Below are positions 16,438-26,282 of a DNA stretch of 64,000 bases, in pieces. A model generated the notes under the pieces. It worked only from the letters and a program-made list of their open reading frames with translations, was not told the origin of the DNA and made no database searches. This DNA is from Tenacibaculum jejuense (GTDB taxonomy: Bacteria > Bacteroidota > Bacteroidia > Flavobacteriales > Flavobacteriaceae). The DNA is taken from positions 496,001 to 560,000 of the forward strand of contig NZ_LT899436.1 in NCBI RefSeq assembly GCF_900198195.1, given 5' to 3'. Made by a program: the position numbers and the translations under genes. The number at the start of each line of letters is the position of its first letter. The first letter of the stretch is position 1.

Positions 16438-16974
16438 TTATTTTTTTTTATCTAAGTCAAAAAAATCATCTAAATTAATTTCTTCGTCAAATTCTTTTTT
16501 ACTGTAAATGGTATTCACTTTTGCATTATAGCTGCTAAAAACAAGAAGAATTTTGTCAATTTGGTCATTTACTTCTTTTGCTTTAATCGAGGGAATTAAA
16601 GTCATGTCATTCAAACGTAAAATTTCGTTTTCTAAAACATTAGTTCTAGCTTTTAAGGCGTTAGTTTTAAGGGTTTCAATTTTTAAACTATCATTCAAGC
16701 TTTTGACTAATCCTTTTAATTCATTAGTCATTTGTAAGGCTTGATTAGGAGACACAGAAGAAAATCTACCTAAAAATTCATCAAGTTCATTGTATTCAGT
16801 CCAATCTTGGATTTTAGTTTTAGCTAATTCAGAAAGATTGGTTACTTTTTTGTGCTTAACAACAGTACTCATATCAGAAGTAGCTATTTTTTCGACAGTA
16901 TTTTTTTTCTTTTCATTACAACTGAAAAAGAATACACAACTTAAAAGAATAAAAAGACTAGAATACTTAAGCAT
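16438..16974 (-). CDS. Putative lipoprotein with coiled coil
   Basis: This 178-aa protein has an N-terminal hydrophobic segment ending FFFSC (Cys19), a plausible lipobox. Residues about 70-140 are charged and heptad-like (LKGLVKSLNDSLKIETLKTN), suggesting a coiled coil, and the C-terminus is acidic then lysine-rich. I do not recognise a family. It is a probable periplasmic lipoprotein of unknown function. It stands alone, about 145 bases upstream of the sortilin-like gene on the same strand. Confidence 0.65.
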   Translation of the reverse strand: MLKYSSLFILLSCVFFFSCNEKKKNTVEKIATSDMSTVVKHKKVTNLSELAKTKIQDWTEYNELDEFLGRFSSVSPNQALQMTNELKGLVKSLNDSLKIETLKTNALKARTNVLENEILRLNDMTLIPSIKAKEVNDQIDKILLVFSSYNAKVNTIYSKKEFDEEINLDDFFDLDKKK

Positions 16975-17121
16975 TACTCATGTAAATTTTAGTCAAAAAT
17001 ACATTTTTTAAATTCGTTTTTTCTAAAACTAAACTTAAAGCTTAATTACCAGATTCTTAAAAATTCAAAATTATTGATAGTTAAAAAATAATAATTAAAT
17101 ATTACGAATATTTAAATTCAT

Positions 17122-17129
17122 TAACTTTG
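17122..17129 (+). promoter_or_regulatory. Possible -7 promoter element of the threonine dehydrogenase gene
   Basis: TAACTTTG matches TAnnTTTG and lies 27 bases before the ATG at 17157. No -33 TTTG is found 17-23 bases upstream, so the assignment is tentative. Confidence 0.35.
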
Positions 17130-17156
17130 TGGAGTATTAAAAATAGATTTTTGTAA

Positions 17157-18125
17157 ATGAGTGATACTATTTTAATTCTAGGCGCATGTGGTCAAATAGG
17201 TACAGAACTTACTCAAAGACTACGAGAGATTTATGGAAGTGAACATGTAGTAGCTTCAGATATTAGAGAAGGAGATGCTGATTTTCTAAATTCAGGTCCA
17301 TTTGAAATCATTAATGCAATGGATAAGGAAAGAATATTAGAAGTAGTTAAAAAGTACAAAGTAACACAAGTGTATTTAATGGCGGCTATGCTATCTGCAA
17401 CTGCAGAGAAAATTCCTTTAAAAGCTTGGGATTTAAACATGCAATCACTTTTACATGTATTAGAAATAGCGAAAGAAAAGCATATTCAAAAAGTATACTG
17501 GCCTAGTTCTATAGCAGTTTTTGGAAGTACTTCGCCTAAAATAGATACGCCACAGCAAACAGTAATGGAACCATCAACGGTTTACGGAATTAGTAAGGTT
17601 TCAGGTGAGCATTGGTGTAACTATTACCACAATAAATTTGGTGTAGATGTAAGAAGTTTACGATACCCAGGAATTATTAGTTGGAAAACAAAACCAGGTG
17701 GAGGAACAACAGATTATGCTGTTGACATCTATTTTAAAGCAAAAGAGGAAGGTAAATACGAATGTTTTTTAGAAGAAGAAACAAAGCTTCCTATGATGTA
17801 CATGGAGGATGCAATTAATGCTACAATTCAAATTATGCAAGCTCCTACAGAAAATATTAAAACAAGAACTTCTTATAACTTAGCAGCAATGAGTTTTACT
17901 CCTAAAGAAGTTGCTGAAGAAATTCAAAAACATATACCAGAGTTTGAAATTTCATACAAGCCAGATTTCAGACAAGAAATTGCTGACAGTTGGCCACAAA
18001 TTATAGATGATAGTGCAGCAAGAGAAGATTGGAGCTGGAATCATTCTTTTGATTTAGAGTTGATGACAAAAGATATGTTAAGTAATATTGGAACCAAAAA
18101 CAACGAACTTTTAACGGCTTTGTAA
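17157..18125 (+). CDS. NAD-dependent epimerase/dehydratase-type L-threonine 3-dehydrogenase
   Basis: This 322-aa extended short-chain dehydrogenase has the NAD-binding GACGQIG at residues 8-14, an acidic residue after beta-2 (ASDIR) and the catalytic YGISK at about 142-146, with Ser/Thr upstream (WPSSIAVFGS). The strand pattern, LRYPGIISWKTKPGGGTTDY and the overall length match the SDR-type L-threonine dehydrogenases found in Flavobacteriaceae. These oxidise L-threonine to 2-amino-3-ketobutyrate, which Kbl converts to glycine and acetyl-CoA; kbl is not in the window. A sugar-nucleotide epimerase is the main alternative. Confidence 0.8.
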   Translation: MSDTILILGACGQIGTELTQRLREIYGSEHVVASDIREGDADFLNSGPFEIINAMDKERILEVVKKYKVTQVYLMAAMLSATAEKIPLKAWDLNMQSLLHVLEIAKEKHIQKVYWPSSIAVFGSTSPKIDTPQQTVMEPSTVYGISKVSGEHWCNYYHNKFGVDVRSLRYPGIISWKTKPGGGTTDYAVDIYFKAKEEGKYECFLEEETKLPMMYMEDAINATIQIMQAPTENIKTRTSYNLAAMSFTPKEVAEEIQKHIPEFEISYKPDFRQEIADSWPQIIDDSAAREDWSWNHSFDLELMTKDMLSNIGTKNNELLTAL

Positions 18126-18172
18126 GTTTATCAAATTACCAACGTCATAATCATTGTAAAATGGTTAAAAAC

Positions 18173-18766
18173 ATGAAAGAAGTTATAGAAAAGAGCCTTG
18201 AAAGCGCATTAACATATTCAGAGTACAGAACTTTAGTGTCAGATTTATTGGAAGAAAATAAATCAACAGGAGAAAATCAATCAGAAGCATTATATAATTA
18301 TAGCTTTCTTAACGACAGACGTATGAAACGTTTGGATAAAACATCAAAGTTAACAGAAGATACTTTAACAAGAATCAAGAATGTTGAAGAGCCTCAAACT
18401 TGGATCGTTTTAACAGAAGGTTGGTGTGGAGATGCTGCACATAATATTCCTGTGTTAAATAAAATGGCAGAAGAAAATCCTAATATCGATCTTCAATTGG
18501 TTTTAAGAGATGAAAACTTAGATTTAATGGATAACTTTCTTACAAATGGAGGAAGATCTATTCCTAAGTTAGTTGCTGTAAACAAAGATAAAGAGGTGTT
18601 ATTTACTTGGGGGCCAAGACCATCTGTAGCGACAAAAATGATAGCAGATTACAAAGAAGCACATGGTGTTGTAGATGCAGATGTGAAAAAAGACTTACAG
18701 GTTTGGTATAACAAAAACAAAGGAACAAACGTACAAGAAGATATTTTGTCTTTACTAGAAAATTAA
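18173..18766 (+). CDS. Thioredoxin-fold protein with WCGDA motif
   Basis: The 197-aa product (ATG 18173; ATG 18161 would add four residues) has a thioredoxin-like fold at about residues 75-170 with GWCGDAAHNIP in place of the usual WCxxC. Only the first active-site cysteine remains, as in the Thioredoxin_9 family. A conserved cis-proline region follows (GGRSIPKLVAV). It is cytoplasmic. A single-cysteine site suits bacillithiol or glutathione-type deglutathionylation or peroxide reduction rather than dithiol exchange, but the substrate is not known. It lies 47 bases after the dehydrogenase gene and may be cotranscribed with it; a terminator follows. Confidence 0.7.
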   Translation: MKEVIEKSLESALTYSEYRTLVSDLLEENKSTGENQSEALYNYSFLNDRRMKRLDKTSKLTEDTLTRIKNVEEPQTWIVLTEGWCGDAAHNIPVLNKMAEENPNIDLQLVLRDENLDLMDNFLTNGGRSIPKLVAVNKDKEVLFTWGPRPSVATKMIADYKEAHGVVDADVKKDLQVWYNKNKGTNVQEDILSLLEN

Positions 18767-18798
18767 AGATTTAAATAATTAAGTAGTTTATATTTTAA

Positions 18799-18830
18799 GC
18801 CTCATGATGTTACTCATGAGGCTTTATTTA
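18799..18830 (+). terminator. Terminator after the thioredoxin-like gene
   Basis: GCCTCATGA (18799-18807) and TCATGAGGC (18814-18822) form a perfect 9-bp stem with a six-base loop, followed by TTTATTTA. Its position makes an upstream start for the next gene at 18804 unlikely. Confidence 0.8.
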
Positions 18831-18842
18831 TATTTGCAACTT

Positions 18843-19319
18843 ATGATTGTACCGTTTGAAACCTTATCTGAAGAAGCAAAAGTTTGGATTTATCCATCAA
18901 GTAGAAAATTTTACGCTCAAGAAATAGAACCTCTAAAAGAAAAAATTGAAAGTTTTTTAAATGATTGGTTAAATGCGACTGAAGCAAAACTATCATACTG
19001 TGTAAAGTATGACAGGTTTATAGTGTTTTCTTCTGAAGAAGATGTGGTTGTTAATAATCAGGATTTAGATCAACAAGTTAGTTTTATACTAAAATTGCAA
19101 GAAGAATATCAGATAGAGTTACTTGATAAGATGAATGTAAGTTTCAAACAAGGAGAATTTGTCCAGTATAAAGAAGTAAAAGAATTTAAAAAACTACTCA
19201 AAAACAAATCGGTTAATAGCAAAACTGTAGTTTTTGATAATTTGGTTCAAACCAAGTACGATTTTGAAAACTTTTGGGAAGTGCCAATTACTGAAAGTTG
19301 GTATAATAGATTTTTATAA
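18843..19319 (+). CDS. Conserved hypothetical protein, 158 aa
   Basis: The start is ATG 18843 (MIVPFETLSEEAKVWIYPSS), because the longer reading frame begins inside a terminator hairpin. It is a soluble acidic protein without signal peptide or membrane segment. IYPSSRKFYAQEI and the final SWYNRFL look like conserved patches. Similar flavobacterial proteins have been labelled ABC transporter ATPase, but no Walker motif is present here, so I reject that name. A TATATTTG (18829-18836) overlaps the T tract of the preceding terminator and could be its -7 box. Function unknown. Confidence 0.65.
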   Translation: MIVPFETLSEEAKVWIYPSSRKFYAQEIEPLKEKIESFLNDWLNATEAKLSYCVKYDRFIVFSSEEDVVVNNQDLDQQVSFILKLQEEYQIELLDKMNVSFKQGEFVQYKEVKEFKKLLKNKSVNSKTVVFDNLVQTKYDFENFWEVPITESWYNRFL

Positions 19320-19561
19320 TCAGAACTGATTTAGTTGTAAAAAATAACTCATTTTCACATTAAAAGTTAAATTTTGTAAACTGCTGTTTTTATAGGAGAT
19401 ATAGAAAAAACAGAAGTGTTTCTTGTTGTGTCATTTTTATGTCATATCTTTCGGAAAAAATAAAATTGCTAGCGAATATATACTACAAGTAGTCGTATCT
19501 GACTTTATTAAATTCAAAGTTTTACTTACTAATATTTTTGCTTCAATTAAAATCAAGTTAT

Positions 19562-22500
19562 ATGAAAAAACTATTACTCTTATTTGCAATTTTTTTTGCC
19601 TCTCTATTAAAATCTTACGGACAGGATGTGCCGTTTACACAGAGATTGCCCAATGGTGGTATCACCGTTAAAGGAGACATGACCTTTATTGGAAATAATG
19701 TTTTAAATCGAGATTTCAAAGATTTTGCATTATATGTTAGAAGTGACCAAACGTCTAGATTTACAGATAGCTGTGGTAATAGGTATAGAGATTATACCTA
19801 TACTCAAATATCAGCTAATTTAGGAGCTAATATTCCTCATCCTAATAATGCTACAGGAAATAATTTATATTATGTAGTATCTCAGAATGCTTGTGGTAGG
19901 TCATTTTATGCAAATGTTAATGAATCACCACTAAATAACGGTGATTTCTTTATGGATTATATTGATATTGACGATGCAGAAGGTATATCTGGAAGTTCAG
20001 ATACTTTTTCATCATCTAAATCAACGTTAAATATACCATCTTGTTCAAAAATTGTATATGCAGGATTGTATTGGACAGCTGTTTATCCTTACGATACGTG
20101 GGAGAATGAACTTCCAAGAACAGGAGATTACAGAAATATCAAATTTAAGTTGGCAGGTGAAGATTATCAAGATATTACCAGTGATGAGGTAATTTATGAT
20201 AACGGAATAGCTACGCAACGTCCTTATTTGTGCTATAAAGATATTACAAGCATGGTTAATAATCTAGCTAACCCTAATGGAGATTATTATGCTGCTAATA
20301 TTCGAGCAACTACAGGTTATGATTCTAAAAATGATTTAGGAGGAGCTGCAGGTTGGGTAATGGTTATTATTTACGAGAATGAAACGGTAACTAGTAAAAA
20401 CATTTCAATTTTTGATGGATTTTCAGCAGTTGATGGAACTAACAACGTAGATGTTACTTTCAACGGTTTTTTAACGACGCCTTCAGGACCGGTTAGAACT
20501 CAATTTTTAACAGCAGCTTTAGAAGGAGATACTTTTATTCAAGGTGATGCATTTCAAATTGAAAACAGTTCAGGAACCTATATCAATATAGATACACCTA
20601 ATTCTAATCCAACTACAAATTTTTTTAACGGAAGTATCACTCAATATGATAATTACGTTACGAATAGAAATCCTGCAAGTGAAAATACTTTAGGATTCGA
20701 TATAGATTTATTTGAAATTAATAATCCAGGAAATGCTCTTATAGCCAATAATCAGACTTCTGTAGATGCAAGATTTACAACAAGTGGAGATGTGTATTGG
20801 CCATTTTTGAATGCTATTGCAGTAGAAGTTGCTCAACCAGATGTACGAGTTGTGAATACTGTAGATGATGGTGCGGGTAATGATTTGTCTGGATCAACAT
20901 TAAGTTTAGGAAGCAGTTTTTGGTATAATCTTCAATTTCAAAATTTAGGGAATGACGATGCAACTAATACTGTAATTAGAAAACATCTTCCTAAAAATGT
21001 AAGTTTAATCCCAGCAGATATTATCTTGCCTCTTGGTGTAACATATTCATATGAGCCACCTTCAAGTGCTAATGGTTTTAGAGGAATATTAGATTTTTCT
21101 ATAAATGATTCTTTAGTAGAAGAAGGTAGTGCAACACAAAATATTCGTATTCATGTAGAATTGGCAAATGACTGTAGTAAGTTTACAGAGTCTTGTTCTA
21201 ATGTCATAGAGAGTCAAGCATTCTCTAGTTATTCAGGTGTGAATAGCGGAATTCAAATATCAAGTAGTCCTAGTTTTTCTGGAGTTGATGCATGTAATTA
21301 TGGGATTACAGGAGCTACAGCTGTTTTATTAGATGTTACAAGTTGTTCTGCTATAACTACAGAAGTAGCATTATGTGAAGGCTCTGTTGAATTAACTGCA
21401 GGAGCTGGTTTTTCTACTTATCAATGGACAGATGGTTCAGGAACAGTAATCGGAAACACTCAAACAATAGTAGTAAGCAGTGTAGGTAGTTATTCGGTTA
21501 ACAAAACCAATGCTCCAGAAGCACCAGTTGCATGTATACCGTTTACAGAAACATTCAATGTAATAAGAGAGGCTATTAATCCTTCTATAGTTTTACAAGA
21601 TATAACATGTGATACTAAAGGAAGTATAGCTATAAATAATGTTGCAGGTGACTATGAATTTGCAATAACGACTTCTGGAGATAATGTTGAGAGTTCAAAT
21701 TATCAAGATGCTAACACATTTGAAATTTTAGATGCAGGAAGTTATGATATTTATATCAGAAACAAATCAACATTATGCGTTTCTACATTTAGTGATCAAA
21801 TTATAAATTCATCAACAAACTTAGATGTTGATCTATTAGCAATACAACCATTATGTTCTGATGATTTAGGTGGTATTGAGGTGCAACTTAGTAATGCGCT
21901 ACCTGGTCCTTATACATACAGCCTTATAAGTAATGGAGCTGTTATTAGTACTTTTGGCCCAACCACAGATATGATAAGAACTTTTTCAGATCTTCCTTCA
22001 GGAACATATGAAGTTGAAGTCTCTGCGTCTGGTTGTTCAGTAGTAAAAGAAGTTTCAATCTCAAGTCCAGCTACTTTACTAACTTCAGTTATAAAAACTC
22101 AAGATATATCATGTTTAGCTGGTTCAGTTATTATATCAGCTACAGGTGGAACAGGGAATTTCAGTTATGCGGTATGGTCATATATACCAAGTAGCTCTGC
22201 TGTAAAATCACCTGTTTCTTATACTAGTGTAGCAGAAATACCTGCTGAAAACTTTTTTACTGATATAAATTATGATGTGAATTATGGAGAAGAAGGAACA
22301 TATGAATTTGTAGTAGTAGATACGAATAATTGTAACACTACATCCTCACCAGTGACTGTAGATTTAAAAGAAGATATTAGTTTTACGGCGTCTCCAAGTG
22401 ATCCTACATGTTCAGGTGCAGATGGAAGTATATCCATAAATGTTTCAAGTGGAGAGCCACCATTTACATATACAGTTTTTAATTCGTCTGGTAATAATGG

Positions 22501-25500
22501 AGGAATTAATGAGGTAGTTAGTAATGATAGTACATATGAGTTTATTGATTTAAGTGGAGGTACTTATGAAGTTCAAGTTACAGATAGTAACAGTTGTACA
22601 TCTTTATTAGCATTAACATTATCAGAACTACCTCCTGTAGCAATTATTTCTTCTTTAGCAGTTACAGAGTTTGGATGTACTTCTGGAAATATAGTTAGTA
22701 ATGCAAACGTTACATTAGATATTTCTTCAATAGTTGGAGGTACTGGAGTTTATCCTACTGTAGAATTATTTGATGATAAAGGAACGCCAATAGATACAAG
22801 TGATGATGTGAAAGTTAATGGAGTTAATACGGGTTCAATTTACACTTTTGATATTTTAGATACGAATGGAGGTAGTTTCTACGCCAAAGTAATTGATAGT
22901 AATGGTTGTGAAGCTATATCAACTAGTGTAGTTGTTAGTCCTTATGATCAGTTGAATCAGATAACTATTACTCAAGCGGAATCGATTAGTTGTTCTAATG
23001 CGGGTGAACAGATTTATATAGCATATACTTCTAGCTTAGGTTTATCAAAATCAACAATACAAATCATAGATAGCACTGGAACGACTCTAGATACTATTTC
23101 GGAAGTTCAAAGTAATACAGAAGTAACTTCTAATGTTCGCTTAACTCCAGGTCTTTATATAATTAAAATAACAAATCCAGTTAGTGGTTGTGAGATAAAT
23201 CAAGTATATCAAGTAAATGATGTGGAACCATATACTGCTAATGTAGTAAGTTCATCTCCAGTTATTTGTTTTGGAGATAATAATGCTTCTTTAATGCTTA
23301 CGATTGAAGATGGCGGAGGTAATCCATACACAGGAAGTTATACTTATGAAGTATTTGATACAGCAGGAATCCCATCAGGTGTATCTACTGTTAGTACAAG
23401 TAATCCTTTAACTATTGTAGGTTTGAGTTCAGGAACTTATGCAGTCCAAGTTACACTTAACGATTATCCATTTTGTTCTTTAACTACAAATAATGTTGTT
23501 GTAGACGGGCCTATAGTACCATTAAGTATTACTGCAGATGTTAATGAAGATGTAATTACAGTATTAGCAACAGGAGGTATTCCTTCTTATGAATACAATT
23601 TGAATGGAACTGGTTTTACCACAAATAATGTTTTTAGTGGTGTTAGCCCTGGAGAGTATACAATTGATGTTAGAGATGTAAATGGATGTGAAAGTAGTAC
23701 TACAGTAACAGTTACAGATACAAATACTGATATTATTTTAGGAGATGATGCTGTTTCTACTCCAGCAAATACTGCGTTAGACATTGATGTTTTTTCTAAC
23801 GATATTAATATTCCTTCAGTAGGTAATTTAACAACAACAAATCCTTCAAATGGTATAGTAATTATAAACGACTCAGGAACTCAAGATGATTTAACTGACG
23901 ATATTATAACGTATACACCAGATCAAGATTTTGTAGGAACAGATAGTTTTACCTATACTATTTGTGATCTTACAAGTAATACCTGTGACACTGCAACTGT
24001 TTTCATCGCTGTAGATGCTATTCAAACTCCGATTACAGTTTCATTTAATTCAAATAGTGTAAGTTGTAGTGGTTTATCAGACGGAGCCATAGAGGTTTTT
24101 GCTGTAGGAGGAACTGCACCTTATACATTTACTTTATCTTCTGGATCCTTAGTAGTATCAACAAATTCTAATGGAATTTTCTCAAATCTTTTTGCTAGTG
24201 ATTACACTGTTAGAGTAACAGATAGTAATGGAAATTCGACAAGCATTAATGTTACAATTACAGAACCTGCAACATTAATAACCGACTCTTTTGTACAAGA
24301 AATAACATGTAGTGGGTTTAATGATGCATATATTATAGTTAATGCTAGTGGAGGAAGTGGAAATTATACATATGAAATTAGTTCTCAGCCAGGTGTATTT
24401 CAAACATACAATTCATTTGCAGGTTTATCGCCTGGTAGTTATACAATTACAACTAGAGATGACTTTGGCTGTACTGATGCAATACAAGTAACTATCACAG
24501 AACCACAGGAAATAGCTATCAACACAAATGTTGAAGGTAGCACAATCACAGTAGCAACAACTGGAGGTATACCACCGTATACTTATAAATTAAACGATGG
24601 AGTTTTTACAACGTCTAATATATTTACTAATTTAAGTGCAGGGACTTATGAAATTACGGTATTAGATGTTAATGCATGTTCTAGTGTAGAAGTTGTAACA
24701 ATTGTAGATGAAACAATTATTTTGAATGATGATTCTTTCGGAGCTTTATCAAATACTTCAACGATAATAGATGTTTTTGCAAACGATACAAATATCCCGG
24801 TATTTGGATCTCTAAATGTCACCGCTCCGCTAAATGGTACTTTAACTGTAGATGATTCAGGAACACCAAACAATCCTAATGACGATATCATCACATATGT
24901 TTCAGATCCAGATTTTGTAGGAACAGATAGTTTTACCTACAGTGTTTGTAACTCAAATACTAATCAATGTGAAGATGCAACTGTTTTTTTAACAGTAAGC
25001 CCAGCTGCAAATCCAATGACTGTAAGTTTAACTAATGTAGATGTAACTTGTAATGGAGATAATAATGGGATAATTGAAACAGTAGTAATTGGCGGGGTAT
25101 CTCCATATTCGTATGCGCTTTTAGATGCTTCTTCAGCCGTGGTTGCAAACAACACTAATGGAATCTTTACGAATTTAGCAGCTGGAGATTATACTGTAGA
25201 AGTTACAGATAATACTGGAAACACTTCAAGATCTATCAATGTAGTTCTTTTAGAACCTGAATTACTAGAAACTACAGCGACAGTTCAAAATGTAAGTTGT
25301 AATGGATCAGATGATGGTAGTATTACATTAAACACAACCGGAGGAAGTGGAAATTATGTTTATGAAATCAACTCTCAGCCAGGAACATTTCAAAGAGCAA
25401 ATAGATTTACAGGTTTAAGACCAGGTTTTTACACCGTAACAGCATTAGATGACTTTGGATGTACGAATGTTATCTCTTTAGTAGTTGAAGAGCCAGAAAC

Positions 25501-26227
25501 TTTATTTATTAGTTCTGTAGATATAAGAGCTACAGGAAGATTCCCTAGTGGAAGAATCAAGATTGGAGCAGATGGAGGAACACCAAGATACAAATACAGT
25601 ATTAACGGAGGTCCTTTTAAGAGATCAAATAGATTCTTAGATTTAGAAGATGGGGCATATACTATCGTAGTACAAGATGCTAATGGTTGTGTTTCAAATC
25701 CATTGACTGTTCGTATCGATAAAATTGAAATTGATAATACAGTAAATCAAATTTTACAAATTTTAGAAGCGTTATATAAAAATGCAGTCTCTTATCAATG
25801 GATCGATGTTGATAACGATGTTAGAATTCCTGGAGCTACTCAGCCTACTTACCAACCAACGAAATCAGGTAAGTATCAAGTTGAAATGGTTATTAATGAA
25901 ACTTCAACAAGAATGCAGAATAATGCAGTGGTAACAAGACAAAACAATCAAGTCGTATTGTCTCCTGTTATTGAGTATACGGCAGCAGTTTTAAGTATTG
26001 AAGACATAGAAGATAAAATCTTAAAAGTTTATCCAAATCCAGCTTCAGAAAGATTAGTGTTACCAACTGATTTAATCAATAAAACATATAAGATTTATTC
26101 AGTTATTGGTACGGAAGTTAAAGCTGATAAAATTTACACAGAAGAAATTCAAGTAGACGATTTAGCTAAAGGAGTTTATCTTTTAAAAGTAGAAGGATAT
26201 GAACCTTTCCGATTCATAAAGAAGTAA
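19562..26227 (+). CDS. Giant SprB-like repeat adhesin with T9SS sorting domain
   Basis: This 2221-aa secreted protein starts at ATG 19562 with a signal peptide (MKKLLLLFAIFFASL, cleavage near YGQ). Residues about 20-420 form a unique N-terminal domain, followed by a DUF11-like region (about 440-560). A long chain of SprB-type repeats comes next, each with a pattern like TCNGxxxGxI...GGxxPYxYxL...L.xGxYTVxVTDxxGC. Two cadherin/Ig-like domains (DFVGTDSFTYT) interrupt the chain near residues 1400 and 1725. The last 75 residues (KVYPNPASERLVLPTDL to the C-terminal FIKK) are a type A T9SS sorting domain. In Flavobacterium johnsoniae SprB moves along the cell surface during gliding, and a similar surface-adhesin role is likely. 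No SprF/PorP-like gene follows. A terminator lies directly downstream. Confidence 0.88.
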   Translation: MKKLLLLFAIFFASLLKSYGQDVPFTQRLPNGGITVKGDMTFIGNNVLNRDFKDFALYVRSDQTSRFTDSCGNRYRDYTYTQISANLGANIPHPNNATGNNLYYVVSQNACGRSFYANVNESPLNNGDFFMDYIDIDDAEGISGSSDTFSSSKSTLNIPSCSKIVYAGLYWTAVYPYDTWENELPRTGDYRNIKFKLAGEDYQDITSDEVIYDNGIATQRPYLCYKDITSMVNNLANPNGDYYAANIRATTGYDSKNDLGGAAGWVMVIIYENETVTSKNISIFDGFSAVDGTNNVDVTFNGFLTTPSGPVRTQFLTAALEGDTFIQGDAFQIENSSGTYINIDTPNSNPTTNFFNGSITQYDNYVTNRNPASENTLGFDIDLFEINNPGNALIANNQTSVDARFTTSGDVYWPFLNAIAVEVAQPDVRVVNTVDDGAGNDLSGSTLSLGSSFWYNLQFQNLGNDDATNTVIRKHLPKNVSLIPADIILPLGVTYSYEPPSSANGFRGILDFSINDSLVEEGSATQNIRIHVELANDCSKFTESCSNVIESQAFSSYSGVNSGIQISSSPSFSGVDACNYGITGATAVLLDVTSCSAITTEVALCEGSVELTAGAGFSTYQWTDGSGTVIGNTQTIVVSSVGSYSVNKTNAPEAPVACIPFTETFNVIREAINPSIVLQDITCDTKGSIAINNVAGDYEFAITTSGDNVESSNYQDANTFEILDAGSYDIYIRNKSTLCVSTFSDQIINSSTNLDVDLLAIQPLCSDDLGGIEVQLSNALPGPYTYSLISNGAVISTFGPTTDMIRTFSDLPSGTYEVEVSASGCSVVKEVSISSPATLLTSVIKTQDISCLAGSVIISATGGTGNFSYAVWSYIPSSSAVKSPVSYTSVAEIPAENFFTDINYDVNYGEEGTYEFVVVDTNNCNTTSSPVTVDLKEDISFTASPSDPTCSGADGSISINVSSGEPPFTYTVFNSSGNNGGINEVVSNDSTYEFIDLSGGTYEVQVTDSNSCTSLLALTLSELPPVAIISSLAVTEFGCTSGNIVSNANVTLDISSIVGGTGVYPTVELFDDKGTPIDTSDDVKVNGVNTGSIYTFDILDTNGGSFYAKVIDSNGCEAISTSVVVSPYDQLNQITITQAESISCSNAGEQIYIAYTSSLGLSKSTIQIIDSTGTTLDTISEVQSNTEVTSNVRLTPGLYIIKITNPVSGCEINQVYQVNDVEPYTANVVSSSPVICFGDNNASLMLTIEDGGGNPYTGSYTYEVFDTAGIPSGVSTVSTSNPLTIVGLSSGTYAVQVTLNDYPFCSLTTNNVVVDGPIVPLSITADVNEDVITVLATGGIPSYEYNLNGTGFTTNNVFSGVSPGEYTIDVRDVNGCESSTTVTVTDTNTDIILGDDAVSTPANTALDIDVFSNDINIPSVGNLTTTNPSNGIVIINDSGTQDDLTDDIITYTPDQDFVGTDSFTYTICDLTSNTCDTATVFIAVDAIQTPITVSFNSNSVSCSGLSDGAIEVFAVGGTAPYTFTLSSGSLVVSTNSNGIFSNLFASDYTVRVTDSNGNSTSINVTITEPATLITDSFVQEITCSGFNDAYIIVNASGGSGNYTYEISSQPGVFQTYNSFAGLSPGSYTITTRDDFGCTDAIQVTITEPQEIAINTNVEGSTITVATTGGIPPYTYKLNDGVFTTSNIFTNLSAGTYEITVLDVNACSSVEVVTIVDETIILNDDSFGALSNTSTIIDVFANDTNIPVFGSLNVTAPLNGTLTVDDSGTPNNPNDDIITYVSDPDFVGTDSFTYSVCNSNTNQCEDATVFLTVSPAANPMTVSLTNVDVTCNGDNNGIIETVVIGGVSPYSYALLDASSAVVANNTNGIFTNLAAGDYTVEVTDNTGNTSRSINVVLLEPELLETTATVQNVSCNGSDDGSITLNTTGGSGNYVYEINSQPGTFQRANRFTGLRPGFYTVTALDDFGCTNVISLVVEEPETLFISSVDIRATGRFPSGRIKIGADGGTPRYKYSINGGPFKRSNRFLDLEDGAYTIVVQDANGCVSNPLTVRIDKIEIDNTVNQILQILEALYKNAVSYQWIDVDNDVRIPGATQPTYQPTKSGKYQVEMVINETSTRMQNNAVVTRQNNQVVLSPVIEYTAAVLSIEDIEDKILKVYPNPASERLVLPTDLINKTYKIYSVIGTEVKADKIYTEEIQVDDLAKGVYLLKVEGYEPFRFIKK
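23530..25725 (+). repeat. Internal tandem duplication of about 985 bp in the adhesin gene
   Basis: A composite unit (one SprB repeat, one Ig-like domain, two SprB repeats) occurs twice, at about 23530-24515 and 24516-25502, and a third copy begins but is cut short at about 25503-25725. Anchors such as GGAACAGATAGTTTTACC at 23936 and 24920, and GGAGGAAGTGG at 24350 and 25340, are 984-990 bases apart. It can expand or contract by recombination. Confidence 0.8.
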
Positions 26228-26249
26228 ATTAACACCTTAAAATAAAAAA

Positions 26250-26280
26250 ATGCGTTTAGGAAACTAAACGCATTTTTTTA
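26250..26280. terminator. Bidirectional terminator after the giant adhesin
   Basis: ATGCGTTTAG (26250-26259), a GAAA loop and CTAAACGCAT (26264-26273) form a perfect 10-bp stem with A and T runs on the two sides. It serves the adhesin gene and the convergent barrel gene. Confidence 0.85.
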
Positions 26281-26282
26281 TT

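Noticed and set aside
18804..18842. Upstream start for the 158-aa hypothetical protein
   Set aside because: The extension runs through a terminator hairpin and its T tract and has no conserved character.
18843..19319. ABC transporter ATPase label for the 158-aa protein
   Set aside because: No Walker A, Walker B or signature motif is present.
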